Program-made: the position numbers and the translations under genes
Shown: positions 1-9,923 of the stretch, in pieces
Layout: each line of letters begins with the position of its first letter
Numbering within the stretch: position 1 is the stretch's first letter
The notes under the pieces: model-generated
What the model saw: only the letters and a program-made list of their open reading frames with translations
The model's database searches: none
Told to the model about the DNA's origin: nothing
Origin: an uncultured Acinetobacter sp.
Lineage (GTDB): Bacteria > Pseudomonadota > Gammaproteobacteria > Pseudomonadales > Moraxellaceae
Direction: 5' to 3'
Length of the DNA: 64,000 nt
Assembly: GCA_913777945.1 (NCBI GenBank)
Contig: CAJYTY010000022.1
Location: 124,001-188,000 of the forward strand

Positions 1-1098
1 ATCACCGACCACCTGTACAGGTGTCTTTGTGACTTGAGTTAAATGGCGTAATAAACGAGTATCCTCATCATCGGCATCCCGAAGTAAAACTAAATCAGGA
101 ACACGTCTTAAAATTGCTCGAGTTGCCTCCGCGATACTCGGTTTTATCCGATTAATATTTTGAATGTCGTATTCTTGAGCCAGTTTATGTACAACCTGTC
201 GGCTTTGATCTTGTTGTGCCTGTTGTTGTGTTTCTGCCCAAACTGCATTCGACTGAGGATTGAGCTGTAAACGGATCTGATTTATTCGCTGGATAAACTT
301 CTGCGAAATATCAAATTCTTTTAAATGGTGATATTCAATACAGCGATGCCATTGATCAATATTCTCGGCAGTAATTTCATCAGCACCCAAGGTTTCACCT
401 TCACAAATACTACGAGAGATAAGACCAGAAATGGTCGACCCCAAAATACCAGATGGAATCAACCAGTCATCACCACTGGCCGCCAACCATGCACAGCCTG
501 CAATATCAGACAAAACCACCAAAGGTAAAGGTTTCCCTGTAAAACGAGTGTCATTGCCTAAGCTACGCTGTAATTCTTGACGAATCGCGCCTTTGCCCGT
601 CCAACCATCCACAAATACAATCGATGCATGCCCATGTCTAGCGATAATGGTTTCCAACGCAGCAAAATCAATGCCACGATCTCGGATAATGCTAATGCCA
701 TAATGTTCACAGTTACAACCTAAATCTTGTATTGCATGATAAAGCAATACCCCCAAGGGTACGCCCGCACGTACAAAGCTCACCAATACAATGGGTTCAT
801 TAAATTCTACAACTAAAGTTTGTGCCAATTGCTGGACTTCTTGAGCTAAACGTTGTTGGCCTTGCTGCATGGCTTGTTCAAATAACTCTAGGTGACGTGC
901 TGTTGGCGCATTCTCCAAACTGATCATTTGTGAATAATGCTTTTCTCCTGATTGAATCAGGCGTTCTTTTTCTGCGGTATCCGTAGGTTCAATATGGGTA
1001 CGTTTAAGTAAAAAAGTGACTTGTTCTGATTGATAACTACCGCTAAACCCTTGTTCTAAAATTAATTCAGTTGCTTTATCTTTATTGATAATCGCCAT
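1..1098 (-). CDS. StiP-like protein (cysteine protease/phosphoribosyltransferase-like family of Ter islands), partial at left window edge
   Basis: Not in the ORF track because it runs off the edge. My minus-strand translation from ATG at 1098 gives MAIINKDKATELILEQGFSGSYQSEQVTFLLKRTHIEPTDTAEKERLIQSGEKHYSQMISLENAPT...IVFVDGWTGKGAIRQELQ..., open to position 1. Its start overlaps the HAD gene stop. Confidence 0.75.
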   Translation of the reverse strand, partial: MAIINKDKATELILEQGFSGSYQSEQVTFLLKRTHIEPTDTAEKERLIQSGEKHYSQMISLENAPTARHLELFEQAMQQGQQRLAQEVQQLAQTLVVEFNEPIVLVSFVRAGVPLGVLLYHAIQDLGCNCEHYGISIIRDRGIDFAALETIIARHGHASIVFVDGWTGKGAIRQELQRSLGNDTRFTGKPLPLVVLSDIAGCAWLAASGDDWLIPSGILGSTISGLISRSICEGETLGADEITAENIDQWHRCIEYHHLKEFDISQKFIQRINQIRLQLNPQSNAVWAETQQQAQQDQSRQVVHKLAQEYDIQNINRIKPSIAEATRAILRRVPDLVLLRDADDEDTRLLRHLTQVTKTPVQVVGD

Positions 1099-1909
1099 AA
1101 AATCCTTCTTGTTTGTATTGCTGGGTCAAATTATGTTTTACCCAACGATTTAATTGACTATGGTTTGGCATCCCCCACCAGTGACATAAATTCAAAAACT
1201 CTACATCAGATAAACTATCACCGAAACCAAGAATTGGGCGTTGTTGAGACGTAAACTGTTGCAATAAAAAGCGGGTAGCATTGGCTTTACTCACAGGTTG
1301 TGGAATCAGAGCCAAGTTATTGCCATTTAAATGAAAATAGAACCCATCCAAAACTGCTGGGCTCAAGCTATTTAATAATTCTGGTAAGAAATTCGGTGCA
1401 TAAGGATTATCATTTTCAGTATTTTGTTTGGCAACTACATATAGCCCTAAACCCTGCTCTTCGACCACCCAAGTACGAATAGAGCCAAAATTGATCGCCT
1501 GTTGTTGTAAAGTATCAATCAATATCTGTTGACGTTCTTGATAAAAAGTCAATGCTTGTTGCATCTGCGCATGCCAATCCAGATTTACACTGAAATCTGG
1601 ATTTAGTACGGTACCGCCATGAGAGCAAACTGCCCCATACTGAAAAGGTAAATGCACCCGAGACAATGCTTCTGCACTTCGTGCTGTGACAGGAATCAAA
1701 TGTGTACTATGTAACAACCAGTGCACGAAGTGTTGCTGAATTGGGTTCATATACGCCAATGCTTGTCCCTGTTTATCCGTAGTGACCATTTTAAAGTCTG
1801 CCTGAGGAACAATACGGCGATGGGTCTGGAATAAAGTATCATCCAGATCAACCAACATGAGCGGCGTTGCAATATTTTGCGCATCAAATAAGAAATTAGT
1901 CATTTGCAC
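1082..1909 (-). CDS. HAD-family hydrolase (Ter-island associated)
   Basis: ORF 275 aa; HAD motif I DLDDTLFQT and C-terminal GFGDSLSDVEF. Confidence 0.85.
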   Translation of the reverse strand: MQMTNFLFDAQNIATPLMLVDLDDTLFQTHRRIVPQADFKMVTTDKQGQALAYMNPIQQHFVHWLLHSTHLIPVTARSAEALSRVHLPFQYGAVCSHGGTVLNPDFSVNLDWHAQMQQALTFYQERQQILIDTLQQQAINFGSIRTWVVEEQGLGLYVVAKQNTENDNPYAPNFLPELLNSLSPAVLDGFYFHLNGNNLALIPQPVSKANATRFLLQQFTSQQRPILGFGDSLSDVEFLNLCHWWGMPNHSQLNRWVKHNLTQQYKQEGFYGDYQ

Positions 1910-3035
1910 TACATAGATTAAAATTTTGATGTGGAAATTCTACGGCACTGATCACTTCAGCATTTGGAATCGCGTCTAATAAGCTACTAGCAACGGACTC
2001 AGCACAGGTTTCCACTGTAATAAAAATTCGGTCATATTCTGATGGATTAATATTGTAGACAAAGTTTTGAATACCCAAGCCGTAGTTATCTGAAAAAGCC
2101 AAAGCAGACTGAATGGCATGCCCTATAGCTATAGGTGAGCGGGTAATCGCACTAAATTTCACCTCTGCACCCTGTCGCTGTAAATCTTCTGCCAATAAAA
2201 AAGACGACCAGACATATTCACCACTTCCCAACACTAAAATCCGTTGTTGAGGTTTAACCTTCAAACGAATATAGGCGGAAGTATCTTGAATGGGTAATCG
2301 CCCCCATGTCGGCTCAGATAAGGTCGCATACGCACCAAAAGCCACGGTATCTACTTTGGGCATATTAATCTGTAACGGTTCTTTGGCATCTTGCCACTGC
2401 CATTTGCCTGTCATCAATGCGACGGACTGACAATCTAATCCAGCCATATGAATACCTGATGACCAATCCGCCAAAGTTGCAGTTACGACATGAGACATTT
2501 GATCAAGACCAGCCGCTTGTAGTGCTGAAACTAGATTGATGAAAGTTTTTCCTGTAGACGCTTCATCATCGACCAATACAATACTTTTGCTGGCTAAAAT
2601 TTTCTTTTGAATATCAGCATCAGGCGATCCATACAGCAATTGATCTTGCGCATGGCTGTGTTCCTCTAAAAAACGAGCCAATAATGGTGCGCCCTCAACA
2701 GGATGACGAGTTGTGGTCACATACAATGCATCTGGATAGCGTTCCTGCAAGACTTGATGTACACCTGCACCTAGCCCCACAGCCGTTTCAGCCATTCCAA
2801 TCACCAAGATGGGCTCAGGTAAATTACTTGGAATCAGTTGGGCCAAATCTGTAAATGCATGACGCATCACTTTAGGACTTACAGGAATATGTCTCCCCAA
2901 AACTTTTGAGACAAATAAAAAAGCTCTTTTGGGATTTATCCGTTCGGCAAAACCGAGTAAATCTTGCCATTTCCAATGGCTATTTTCATCAGGCTGTAAA
3001 TCCAGTTTGCCTCGTTGTAATTCAATTTCAATCAT
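1896..3035 (-). CDS. Phosphoribosyltransferase-domain protein (Ter-island, TRSP/PRTase-like)
   Basis: ORF 379 aa; PRPP-loop-like IVLVDDEASTGKTF; overlaps the HAD gene. Confidence 0.75.
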   Translation of the reverse strand: MIEIELQRGKLDLQPDENSHWKWQDLLGFAERINPKRAFLFVSKVLGRHIPVSPKVMRHAFTDLAQLIPSNLPEPILVIGMAETAVGLGAGVHQVLQERYPDALYVTTTRHPVEGAPLLARFLEEHSHAQDQLLYGSPDADIQKKILASKSIVLVDDEASTGKTFINLVSALQAAGLDQMSHVVTATLADWSSGIHMAGLDCQSVALMTGKWQWQDAKEPLQINMPKVDTVAFGAYATLSEPTWGRLPIQDTSAYIRLKVKPQQRILVLGSGEYVWSSFLLAEDLQRQGAEVKFSAITRSPIAIGHAIQSALAFSDNYGLGIQNFVYNINPSEYDRIFITVETCAESVASSLLDAIPNAEVISAVEFPHQNFNLCSAND

Positions 3036-3077
3036 ATAATTCTTAAATCTAATTTAAAATAATATACATAATGGTGT

Positions 3078-4136
3078 TTATATTACACAAATACTCTGAC
3101 TTATGCTGCGGACAATGAGTGAACCTTCGGTCTTTTTGGGCTGATAATGAAGCTGTAGTGTGTGCGCAATTGCCAAATGAACTAAATTCACACCACTCAT
3201 GAAAGTATGTGCAATGCCCCCCGATGGTCGAGAGTTTACCTCCAAGATATACAATTGCTGTTGATCATTATATCGAGCCTGCATATTCACTAGCCCGTCA
3301 CAACCAAATAATGCAGCGACCTGATACGCCAGTTCAATCGCAGGATCTTCAAAAGTTAAGTTTTGACAACCATTTTTTTGCTTATAGCGTGCAATCGCAC
3401 CATGTACCTGGCCATGTATGCACAACATATCGACTGAGCACTCCAATCCAGATAGAAATGGCATGACCAAATACACAGGCGGCTTTTCTAACTGTCGATA
3501 ACTCTCAATAAAACTTTCAGGATGTGCCTTGAATCTCATGCTATTTGCAAATACATCAAATGAGTTTGCGCTAGGATCTAAATGCCAAAACCCTGAAGCA
3601 AAAACTCCTTTGGCAGGCTTGACACACACCTCACCTTTTTGTCGCCAGTCATGATATGCATCTTGTAATTGCTCGGCATTTTCAACAATGGTTGCTGGTG
3701 CAACCGCTAAGCTGTGATTCAAACAGATTTGAGTAAACAGGGATTTATCATTTAGTTGCTCGATTTGATCAAGCGTATCACAACCCGCCATGAGGCGAAT
3801 GCCCAATTGTTCAAAGCGATGTTTTTCGGCTAGATAAATTGCAGCATGATGTCCAGCAATAATCAATTTGACATTTAAGCGTTGCGCCTGCTGTAAAACC
3901 CATTCCACTCGCTCTGAGAAAGGCGGTTCTTGTAAAGCAATATCGGCAACAGAGGTAATTTCAGGACGATCGTCTGCATGTGATGCCACCACATGAATTG
4001 GGAGATTAAAAGGCGCATTTTTTGCTGCCAAAATTAAATCACGTTGACAAGAATGCGCTTGGGTAAACCAAATCCCGATCGAGTTTTCTGCGATGTCCAT
4101 CTGAGCAAGATCATTCACTATTTGCGTCATATACAT
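3078..4136 (-). CDS. ATP-grasp domain protein (Ter-island associated)
   Basis: ORF 352 aa; ATP-grasp-like segments (VCVKPAKGVFASGF, LEVNSRPSGGIAHTF). Likely start MTQIVND at about 4130. Confidence 0.75.
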   Translation of the reverse strand: MYMTQIVNDLAQMDIAENSIGIWFTQAHSCQRDLILAAKNAPFNLPIHVVASHADDRPEITSVADIALQEPPFSERVEWVLQQAQRLNVKLIIAGHHAAIYLAEKHRFEQLGIRLMAGCDTLDQIEQLNDKSLFTQICLNHSLAVAPATIVENAEQLQDAYHDWRQKGEVCVKPAKGVFASGFWHLDPSANSFDVFANSMRFKAHPESFIESYRQLEKPPVYLVMPFLSGLECSVDMLCIHGQVHGAIARYKQKNGCQNLTFEDPAIELAYQVAALFGCDGLVNMQARYNDQQQLYILEVNSRPSGGIAHTFMSGVNLVHLAIAHTLQLHYQPKKTEGSLIVRSISQSICVI

Positions 4137-5656
4137 TCCACCATTTGCACCACCACTAATCGGCCTCCATCCTGACGTGAAAGTAAAATTTGTTTTTCAT
4201 CCAGCAATTCGATTTTTTCGCCAATTGGAATGGTTGTTTTAGTTGCCACATCCATGAGATCAGGCAGATTTTCGTTCACCAGCCACCACTGATTTTGGTG
4301 AAAAACAAAATAGCCAACACGTTTGGTTTGTTCTGCTGTTAGACGCTCGTTCGGTGCAATCAGATTATTGACATGCCACGGGTAAAGTGACTGCCCTGTC
4401 CACACCATTAAACGGTGATTATCGGGTCTAAAACTGCCTTCTCGGCGTGCCGAATAGAGGTTCAGTACAGGTAGCTTGCCTTTAAAGGCTGTGCCACAAA
4501 ATGGACATACGGGTTTTATTGTATTATCAAATACATACCATTTTTGACCGCAATCACTATTTAAGCATGGCTGAATCAAATCCACCGTTTTAACCAAAGC
4601 GGTTTCCCAATCATTGGCTGAAGGCCGCTGCTGCGGTTGGTGCAAACCTGCCACAAAGCTTTGTAAAAATAGTTCCTTTAAATAGGGACCTGTCACGGTG
4701 AATGGGGTTTTTTCAGGATCGGCCCATGGTAAAGCACTTGGACGTACCTGACTGAGTTTTACCCGATTGCTTGAATCAGTTGGATGCTCAATAAATAGGG
4801 CATTCTCACCCATTGCCAGATTTTCATCGCGTTGCGGATCATTCACATCATGGATCTTGCCGCCACGCAACGGATGCCGATATAGCAAATACATGTAGAT
4901 CAATACAGCCAAAGCATGGCGATCGGTCATGATATTGGGGAGATTTCGCTGTGAGTCATCTTTTTTTAAATGATTGGTTTTTACCACTTCAGGTGCAATA
5001 AAATCAGGCGTTCCGACCACATCAGGCGGATATTTGCCAGGTACGACCAAACCATCCACATCAATTACACAGGCACTGCCAGTTACAGGATCAATCAAAA
5101 TATTCTTATAGGATAAATCTGAATGCGCCAAACCTGCTGCGTGCATACGACGTACAGCACGGGCAATCAAAATACAAATTTTTAGATAATTCGCGAAATT
5201 ACCTTTTTCTTTTTCATCTAAAAACCGATTTTGGTTATTGGCACTGGCAAACCATTTCCCTTCTTTTTCCTTACCCTTGATACCTAAAAAGTCATTATTT
5301 TTAGACCCATGTTCAAAGAAAAACTGTTTTTGGTAAGTGGGCGCGGTAATCCCCAATAAACCATTATATTCAATCAAACCATCGGGCCAGCAAAACACAT
5401 TTTTCCAATAATCCCCACCAGCACTGTTAAAAATACCTTGCCATTTATTGCCAACAATTTCCTTTAAGCGGTCCTTCTGTCTTTCTAGCTCAGCATGTGA
5501 TTGATAGAAATGGTTTTTCTCTTTGCTAAAAAAACACACCACATAAGATTTATCAGGAGAAAAATAGACATCTTTCATAGCTCCTGAGCCAATGACTTCA
5601 TCAACAAATGCAACTGGCCGACCATCTAAAGTTTGACACTGGATAATCTTAGTCAT
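4127..5656 (-). CDS. Ser/Thr protein kinase with C-terminal zinc ribbon
   Basis: ORF track 4127..5680, internal start MTKIIQCQ at 5656. Catalytic loop HSDLSYKNILI, metal-binding VIDVDGLV, APE-like APEVV, and CLNSDCGQKW...CPFCG. Confidence 0.8.
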   Translation of the reverse strand: MTKIIQCQTLDGRPVAFVDEVIGSGAMKDVYFSPDKSYVVCFFSKEKNHFYQSHAELERQKDRLKEIVGNKWQGIFNSAGGDYWKNVFCWPDGLIEYNGLLGITAPTYQKQFFFEHGSKNNDFLGIKGKEKEGKWFASANNQNRFLDEKEKGNFANYLKICILIARAVRRMHAAGLAHSDLSYKNILIDPVTGSACVIDVDGLVVPGKYPPDVVGTPDFIAPEVVKTNHLKKDDSQRNLPNIMTDRHALAVLIYMYLLYRHPLRGGKIHDVNDPQRDENLAMGENALFIEHPTDSSNRVKLSQVRPSALPWADPEKTPFTVTGPYLKELFLQSFVAGLHQPQQRPSANDWETALVKTVDLIQPCLNSDCGQKWYVFDNTIKPVCPFCGTAFKGKLPVLNLYSARREGSFRPDNHRLMVWTGQSLYPWHVNNLIAPNERLTAEQTKRVGYFVFHQNQWWLVNENLPDLMDVATKTTIPIGEKIELLDEKQILLSRQDGGRLVVVQMVECI

Positions 5657-7460
5657 GGGCAAGACCCTCCACATCCACACTCACAGGCTTATTCCATAAA
5701 ATCGCCAAAGTACGATCATCATGATGCCCTGCACTAAAGAACTTTGACCATTCCAATAAAGCCTGATCTGGGTGTAGCTGCTGTAACTGTGGTTCAATTT
5801 CTTGCCATAAGGCCTGCCATTTTTCGTGGTTCGAAAGTCCAGCATCTGTTTCAAAGCGGGGATCGGAAATACCATCTGTCATCAGAATCACAGCTTCGCA
5901 ATCATCGTAATAGCCAATATTGACGCGACTAGCAAACTGCTGTACAAAACTGCGATCTAAGAAACGGGTTTGCCCAGCAAATTCACCACCATCTGGTTTG
6001 CCCATTAAACGTACTTTATCTTTGGCATATACAGCAATCGCACCATCGCCCATCCAGAAGGTACTAATAAAGGTTCTTTGCTCGCATTGTTTCACTACAG
6101 CCACCAATAAAGTCGTGGCATACGCCTTGGCTGCAACTTGCTTTAACTCGGCTTCCTGCTCAATAGCCTCAATGGCAACTTGGGCTGTTTTATAGAAAGT
6201 ATCATGAAAATCCTTGTAAATTTGCTGCGCAACAGACTTGGTGATTTCATCATCACTGCCAACCTGCCATTGCTGCAATAAGCGATCCAGATAGGGATGA
6301 TGATGTTCGAGGTAATCTGTCAGCGTTTTGGCTGCGCTTTGCACCGCAAGTAAAGAACCTTGTCGAGAATAACTGGCACTACCAGCACCGTCTGCGACAA
6401 TCAATATTGACCAATCGGTCTCTGCAACGCGAGCAATCAGAAAATCATCATCACGGAAAGTGCCTGCGTGTTCATGTGAACGTCCGCGCTGGCTACAGGC
6501 AGCAAGGTTAAAATACTCAGTCTGAATCACTTGATGGTCACTATGTGCTTTCTGATAAGGCGCATTGATATCGGGTTCATTGACCTGCCATAGACTACGT
6601 GGATCTGCAGTAATAATAAAGGTCACTTCACCCGAAGACCATGCTTGTGCGGCTTCACTGTTTTTATACTGAAATGCCAGTTTAAATTCGCCTGCTTGCA
6701 ACGGTATGCCCTGTAACTGTTGGGTTTGATCATCAAATACTATACCTAAGTCTTCTGGAATTTTGATCGATTCAGAACAAATCAGCACGTCCTCTTTGAC
6801 TGGATATTGCATTTGAATACGTGCTTGATAGTCTTGCCCAACACGCGCATTGGGTATCTGAAAATGAGGCATTTTTTTCACCGTTTTCACCTCATAGTTT
6901 TGCTTTCCTGAGGGATTATTCTGATTGTGATCTGTATGATTTGAGTCGATATTTGCGGTCGAACTCACTAACACCAACGACGTTGTCGAGAATGACCTAG
7001 CAACGAAACCATCATTGATCAAAGAAGGCTCAGTTTCTGCATCAACAGGTGCAGACAAATAAAGTTCATCTAAAAAATCAAGCTGATCCACTGATTCCAA
7101 TGCATCAGCCTCGGTGATTGGAGTCAATGTCATTTGGGTATGATCGAATAGCGGTTGGGTTGATTCAGCACTATTGATGCTTTCAGCTTTAGAGATGTAA
7201 ACCGGCAAGCGCCCCTGCTCCAAGATGCGCTGTAGTAAAGAATGCTGAAACACTGCTGACTGTTCTAATTGAAAGCCTATTTGCTCATAAATCTGTTCAG
7301 CCAAATCATGATAGGCATTATAAATTTTTTTACTGTTTAGCAATTGATCAAGAGAATCACCATCCAGTAATAGAGGGTTCTGTTGAGTTTGATCTTGTAA
7401 CAGCTGCTTTAATGTATTTAAAAAAGCGGTCTGAACGTCAGAAGTCAAAGTTTTCGACAT
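5649..7460 (-). CDS. PP2C-family protein phosphatase with N-terminal extension including an Ig-like segment
   Basis: ORF track 5649..7478, likely start MSKTLTSD at 7460. PP2C motifs ADGAGSASYSRQGS, MGDGAIAVY, TDGISDPRFE. Confidence 0.8.
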   Translation of the reverse strand: MSKTLTSDVQTAFLNTLKQLLQDQTQQNPLLLDGDSLDQLLNSKKIYNAYHDLAEQIYEQIGFQLEQSAVFQHSLLQRILEQGRLPVYISKAESINSAESTQPLFDHTQMTLTPITEADALESVDQLDFLDELYLSAPVDAETEPSLINDGFVARSFSTTSLVLVSSTANIDSNHTDHNQNNPSGKQNYEVKTVKKMPHFQIPNARVGQDYQARIQMQYPVKEDVLICSESIKIPEDLGIVFDDQTQQLQGIPLQAGEFKLAFQYKNSEAAQAWSSGEVTFIITADPRSLWQVNEPDINAPYQKAHSDHQVIQTEYFNLAACSQRGRSHEHAGTFRDDDFLIARVAETDWSILIVADGAGSASYSRQGSLLAVQSAAKTLTDYLEHHHPYLDRLLQQWQVGSDDEITKSVAQQIYKDFHDTFYKTAQVAIEAIEQEAELKQVAAKAYATTLLVAVVKQCEQRTFISTFWMGDGAIAVYAKDKVRLMGKPDGGEFAGQTRFLDRSFVQQFASRVNIGYYDDCEAVILMTDGISDPRFETDAGLSNHEKWQALWQEIEPQLQQLHPDQALLEWSKFFSAGHHDDRTLAILWNKPVSVDVEGLAHD

Positions 7461-7481
7461 GGCTTTTCCTAGATCCAATTG

Positions 7482-8540
7482 TTAACCACGTCCTCGTTGG
7501 ACATCGAAGCCATCCATTCCACCATAACCAAAACTGACTTGGCGACGACACCATGGGCAAGTCACATCCTCGCTAAAACCGTCATAGCACATCAATTGGC
7601 CACAACCACACATGGCAAAAGCTGTTTCAGCCAAACAATGTGGGCATTCTGGAGTACCTTGTAATAGCGTGGTATTGACCTGCTGCTGATGTTGGGTTTG
7701 ATCAGACCAGGTAAAATAATCCTCATCAATCTTGCAGCATTCGGTTAATTGAAAATGATATAAATTCAGGCTGATATTTAAATCTTGAGGCGCTTGATAC
7801 TGAATTTCACGCTCAAATTTCATTAAATAAGGTCGACTCAGCTTGCCACAGCGCCCCACAAAAGTAACACAATTTTCATCCATCAAGATTTTCTTGGCGG
7901 GCAAATCCTTGACCAGACGCATATAACGCTCATCAATTGGCGGTAAATGATCTTGTTGCTGTCCATCCCCAATACTTTTACTTTGTGCAACCACAGAAGC
8001 ACTAATCCATTGGAAAAATTTTTTAAAGTCTTGTTCATTCAACTCATCAAAAGCAATACAGTGCTCTGTTAGTTGCTTGAGCGTTGCATAATCAACGTTT
8101 TTACCCATTCCTAAGGCAATCAGCGTACAGCGTCTTGCATATTTCTTTTGCCAACGGTAAATCGCATCTTTACATTCATCAGTCGGACGACCATCTGTAA
8201 ATAAATAGACGATTGGCTTCCAATCCCCTTTGGTTTGTTCCGTTGTTTTAATCAAATGACGATCAAATTCATTCATCAAATGTTCCAAGGCTTTACCTAA
8301 ATGTGTTCCGCCACCCAAAGGTAATTTCGCGGGGTAATAAGCAAACACTTCAACTAACGGAACTAAGGTACGAACAATCCCTGCAAAGGCAATAACGGAA
8401 ACATAGACGGTTTCCAAGGCATATGGATCTTGACGTAATTGTTGCATAATCAACTGGATGCCTTGTTGCATCTGTTGAATATTTTGCCCCGCCATCGACT
8501 CAGAACAATCCAATACGAAAAAAACAGGTAAACGGCGCAT
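7482..8540 (-). CDS. TerY-like vWA protein with C-terminal zinc-binding (TerY-C-like) domain
   Basis: ORF 352 aa; MIDAS DCSES; TDGRPTDE; C-terminal CPHC...CGCG...CPWC. Confidence 0.85.
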   Translation of the reverse strand: MRRLPVFFVLDCSESMAGQNIQQMQQGIQLIMQQLRQDPYALETVYVSVIAFAGIVRTLVPLVEVFAYYPAKLPLGGGTHLGKALEHLMNEFDRHLIKTTEQTKGDWKPIVYLFTDGRPTDECKDAIYRWQKKYARRCTLIALGMGKNVDYATLKQLTEHCIAFDELNEQDFKKFFQWISASVVAQSKSIGDGQQQDHLPPIDERYMRLVKDLPAKKILMDENCVTFVGRCGKLSRPYLMKFEREIQYQAPQDLNISLNLYHFQLTECCKIDEDYFTWSDQTQHQQQVNTTLLQGTPECPHCLAETAFAMCGCGQLMCYDGFSEDVTCPWCRRQVSFGYGGMDGFDVQRGRG

Positions 8541-8574
8541 CTTCTGATTATCCTTAATGTATTCTTTATTTTAT

Positions 8575-9210
8575 TTACAACACCAATTGCACTTCCGGCG
8601 GCGGTGGCGGCAATGAAACAGATCCTGAAATCCCTGCACTACTGCTTCCCACCACAACACTGGCAGACACCCACTTGAAGAATCCTGCAAAAGAGGCCGC
8701 ATCCATGGTATCCAATACCACGACTTTATTGGTCAGTTGTAAGAGATGGTCCTGCTTGGCTTTTGGCCCAGCGGCACAGGCAACAATACTGGCAAAATTT
8801 AACTGTTGCATGACAGGAATCGCTTGTTGGTAAGCATAGACATCAGACGGCGAGCCGTCAGTCATCATAAACAATAGTGGACGCCAATCCCCTTTCACCT
8901 CATCGGTACTTTTCTGCAATTGCTGAGTAACTTGCTCAGCCAACAACTCAAGTGCAGCGCCCATAAAAGTTGCACCTGCACTCGGCACATCGATATCAGT
9001 AAGCTGTACTTGATCCAAAGGCGTTAAAGGCAAATAAACCCTCGCCTCCAAATCAAAGGTGATAATACTTAAATGCACGCTCTCCAACGCATAAGGGTCT
9101 TGGCGCAATGCACTCAACATGGACTGTAAGCCGACGTTCACCGAATGAATTGGCTCACCTCGCATCGATCCTGAGGTATCTAATAAAATATAAACGGGTA
9201 AACGGCGCAT
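8575..9210 (-). CDS. TerY-like vWA domain protein
   Basis: MRRLPVYILLDTSGSM (MIDAS DTSGS), TDGSPSD; C-terminus SLPPPPPEVQLVL. Confidence 0.9.
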   Translation of the reverse strand: MRRLPVYILLDTSGSMRGEPIHSVNVGLQSMLSALRQDPYALESVHLSIITFDLEARVYLPLTPLDQVQLTDIDVPSAGATFMGAALELLAEQVTQQLQKSTDEVKGDWRPLLFMMTDGSPSDVYAYQQAIPVMQQLNFASIVACAAGPKAKQDHLLQLTNKVVVLDTMDAASFAGFFKWVSASVVVGSSSAGISGSVSLPPPPPEVQLVL

Positions 9211-9247
9211 GTTGTTCTAAACCTTTCTTTAGCCGAAAATCAAATTT

Positions 9248-9889
9248 TTAAGCGTATTGTTTTAACCATTCCACGAATGAATCAGATTGGGATGCCTGTC
9301 CTACTGCATTAAATTTCCATCCAGCTGATTCACGGACAAGTTCAGCAAACAGTAATGAACGCTGTTGATCATATTGCCCCGTGCCCGACAAATCGAAATG
9401 GACCATTTCCTTGCCTGTGGTATCAACGGCACGGATGAATGCATTTTTAACTTGCCCAAAATGTTGGTTATTTTCTGCGGCTTTATAAATTTGCACCACA
9501 AAAACCACTTTTTGGTATTGTTGATTCAGGTCATTGAGCTTCACGATAATCTGTTCATCATCGCCATCGCCCGCACCTGTACGGTTATCACCGGTTAACC
9601 AAATATGTCCAGAAGAATGCCTTTGATTATTGAAAAAGATAACATCACTATTTTCTAAGGTGGCATTACCGTGCGTATCTCGCCCTAGATTATTCACCTT
9701 GCCATTGCTCCCCACAAGGAATGCAATTACATCCAGATCATATTCAGCGCTATTACCACCAAATAATCCACCAAGAAAGCCTTTTTTCTGTTCCTGAATA
9801 TCCCAACCTAAACCAATCGTTACTTGAGACAAATTATTTTCAGTTTTACTTAAACTTATGCCTTGACCTTTATTTAAACTCACAGCCAT
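9248..9889 (-). CDS. terD: TerD-family protein
   Basis: GQGISLSK, GLGWD, YDLDVIAFLV, TGAGDGDDEQI motifs of the TerD/CABP family. Confidence 0.9.
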   Translation of the reverse strand: MAVSLNKGQGISLSKTENNLSQVTIGLGWDIQEQKKGFLGGLFGGNSAEYDLDVIAFLVGSNGKVNNLGRDTHGNATLENSDVIFFNNQRHSSGHIWLTGDNRTGAGDGDDEQIIVKLNDLNQQYQKVVFVVQIYKAAENNQHFGQVKNAFIRAVDTTGKEMVHFDLSGTGQYDQQRSLLFAELVRESAGWKFNAVGQASQSDSFVEWLKQYA

Positions 9890-9923
9890 GATTTTACCCT
9901 CTTATTTAATTTGTGTTTTGCTT

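Noticed and set aside
325-528. 67-aa plus-strand ORF inside the StiP-like gene
   Set aside because: Antisense shadow of a well-supported minus-strand coding region.
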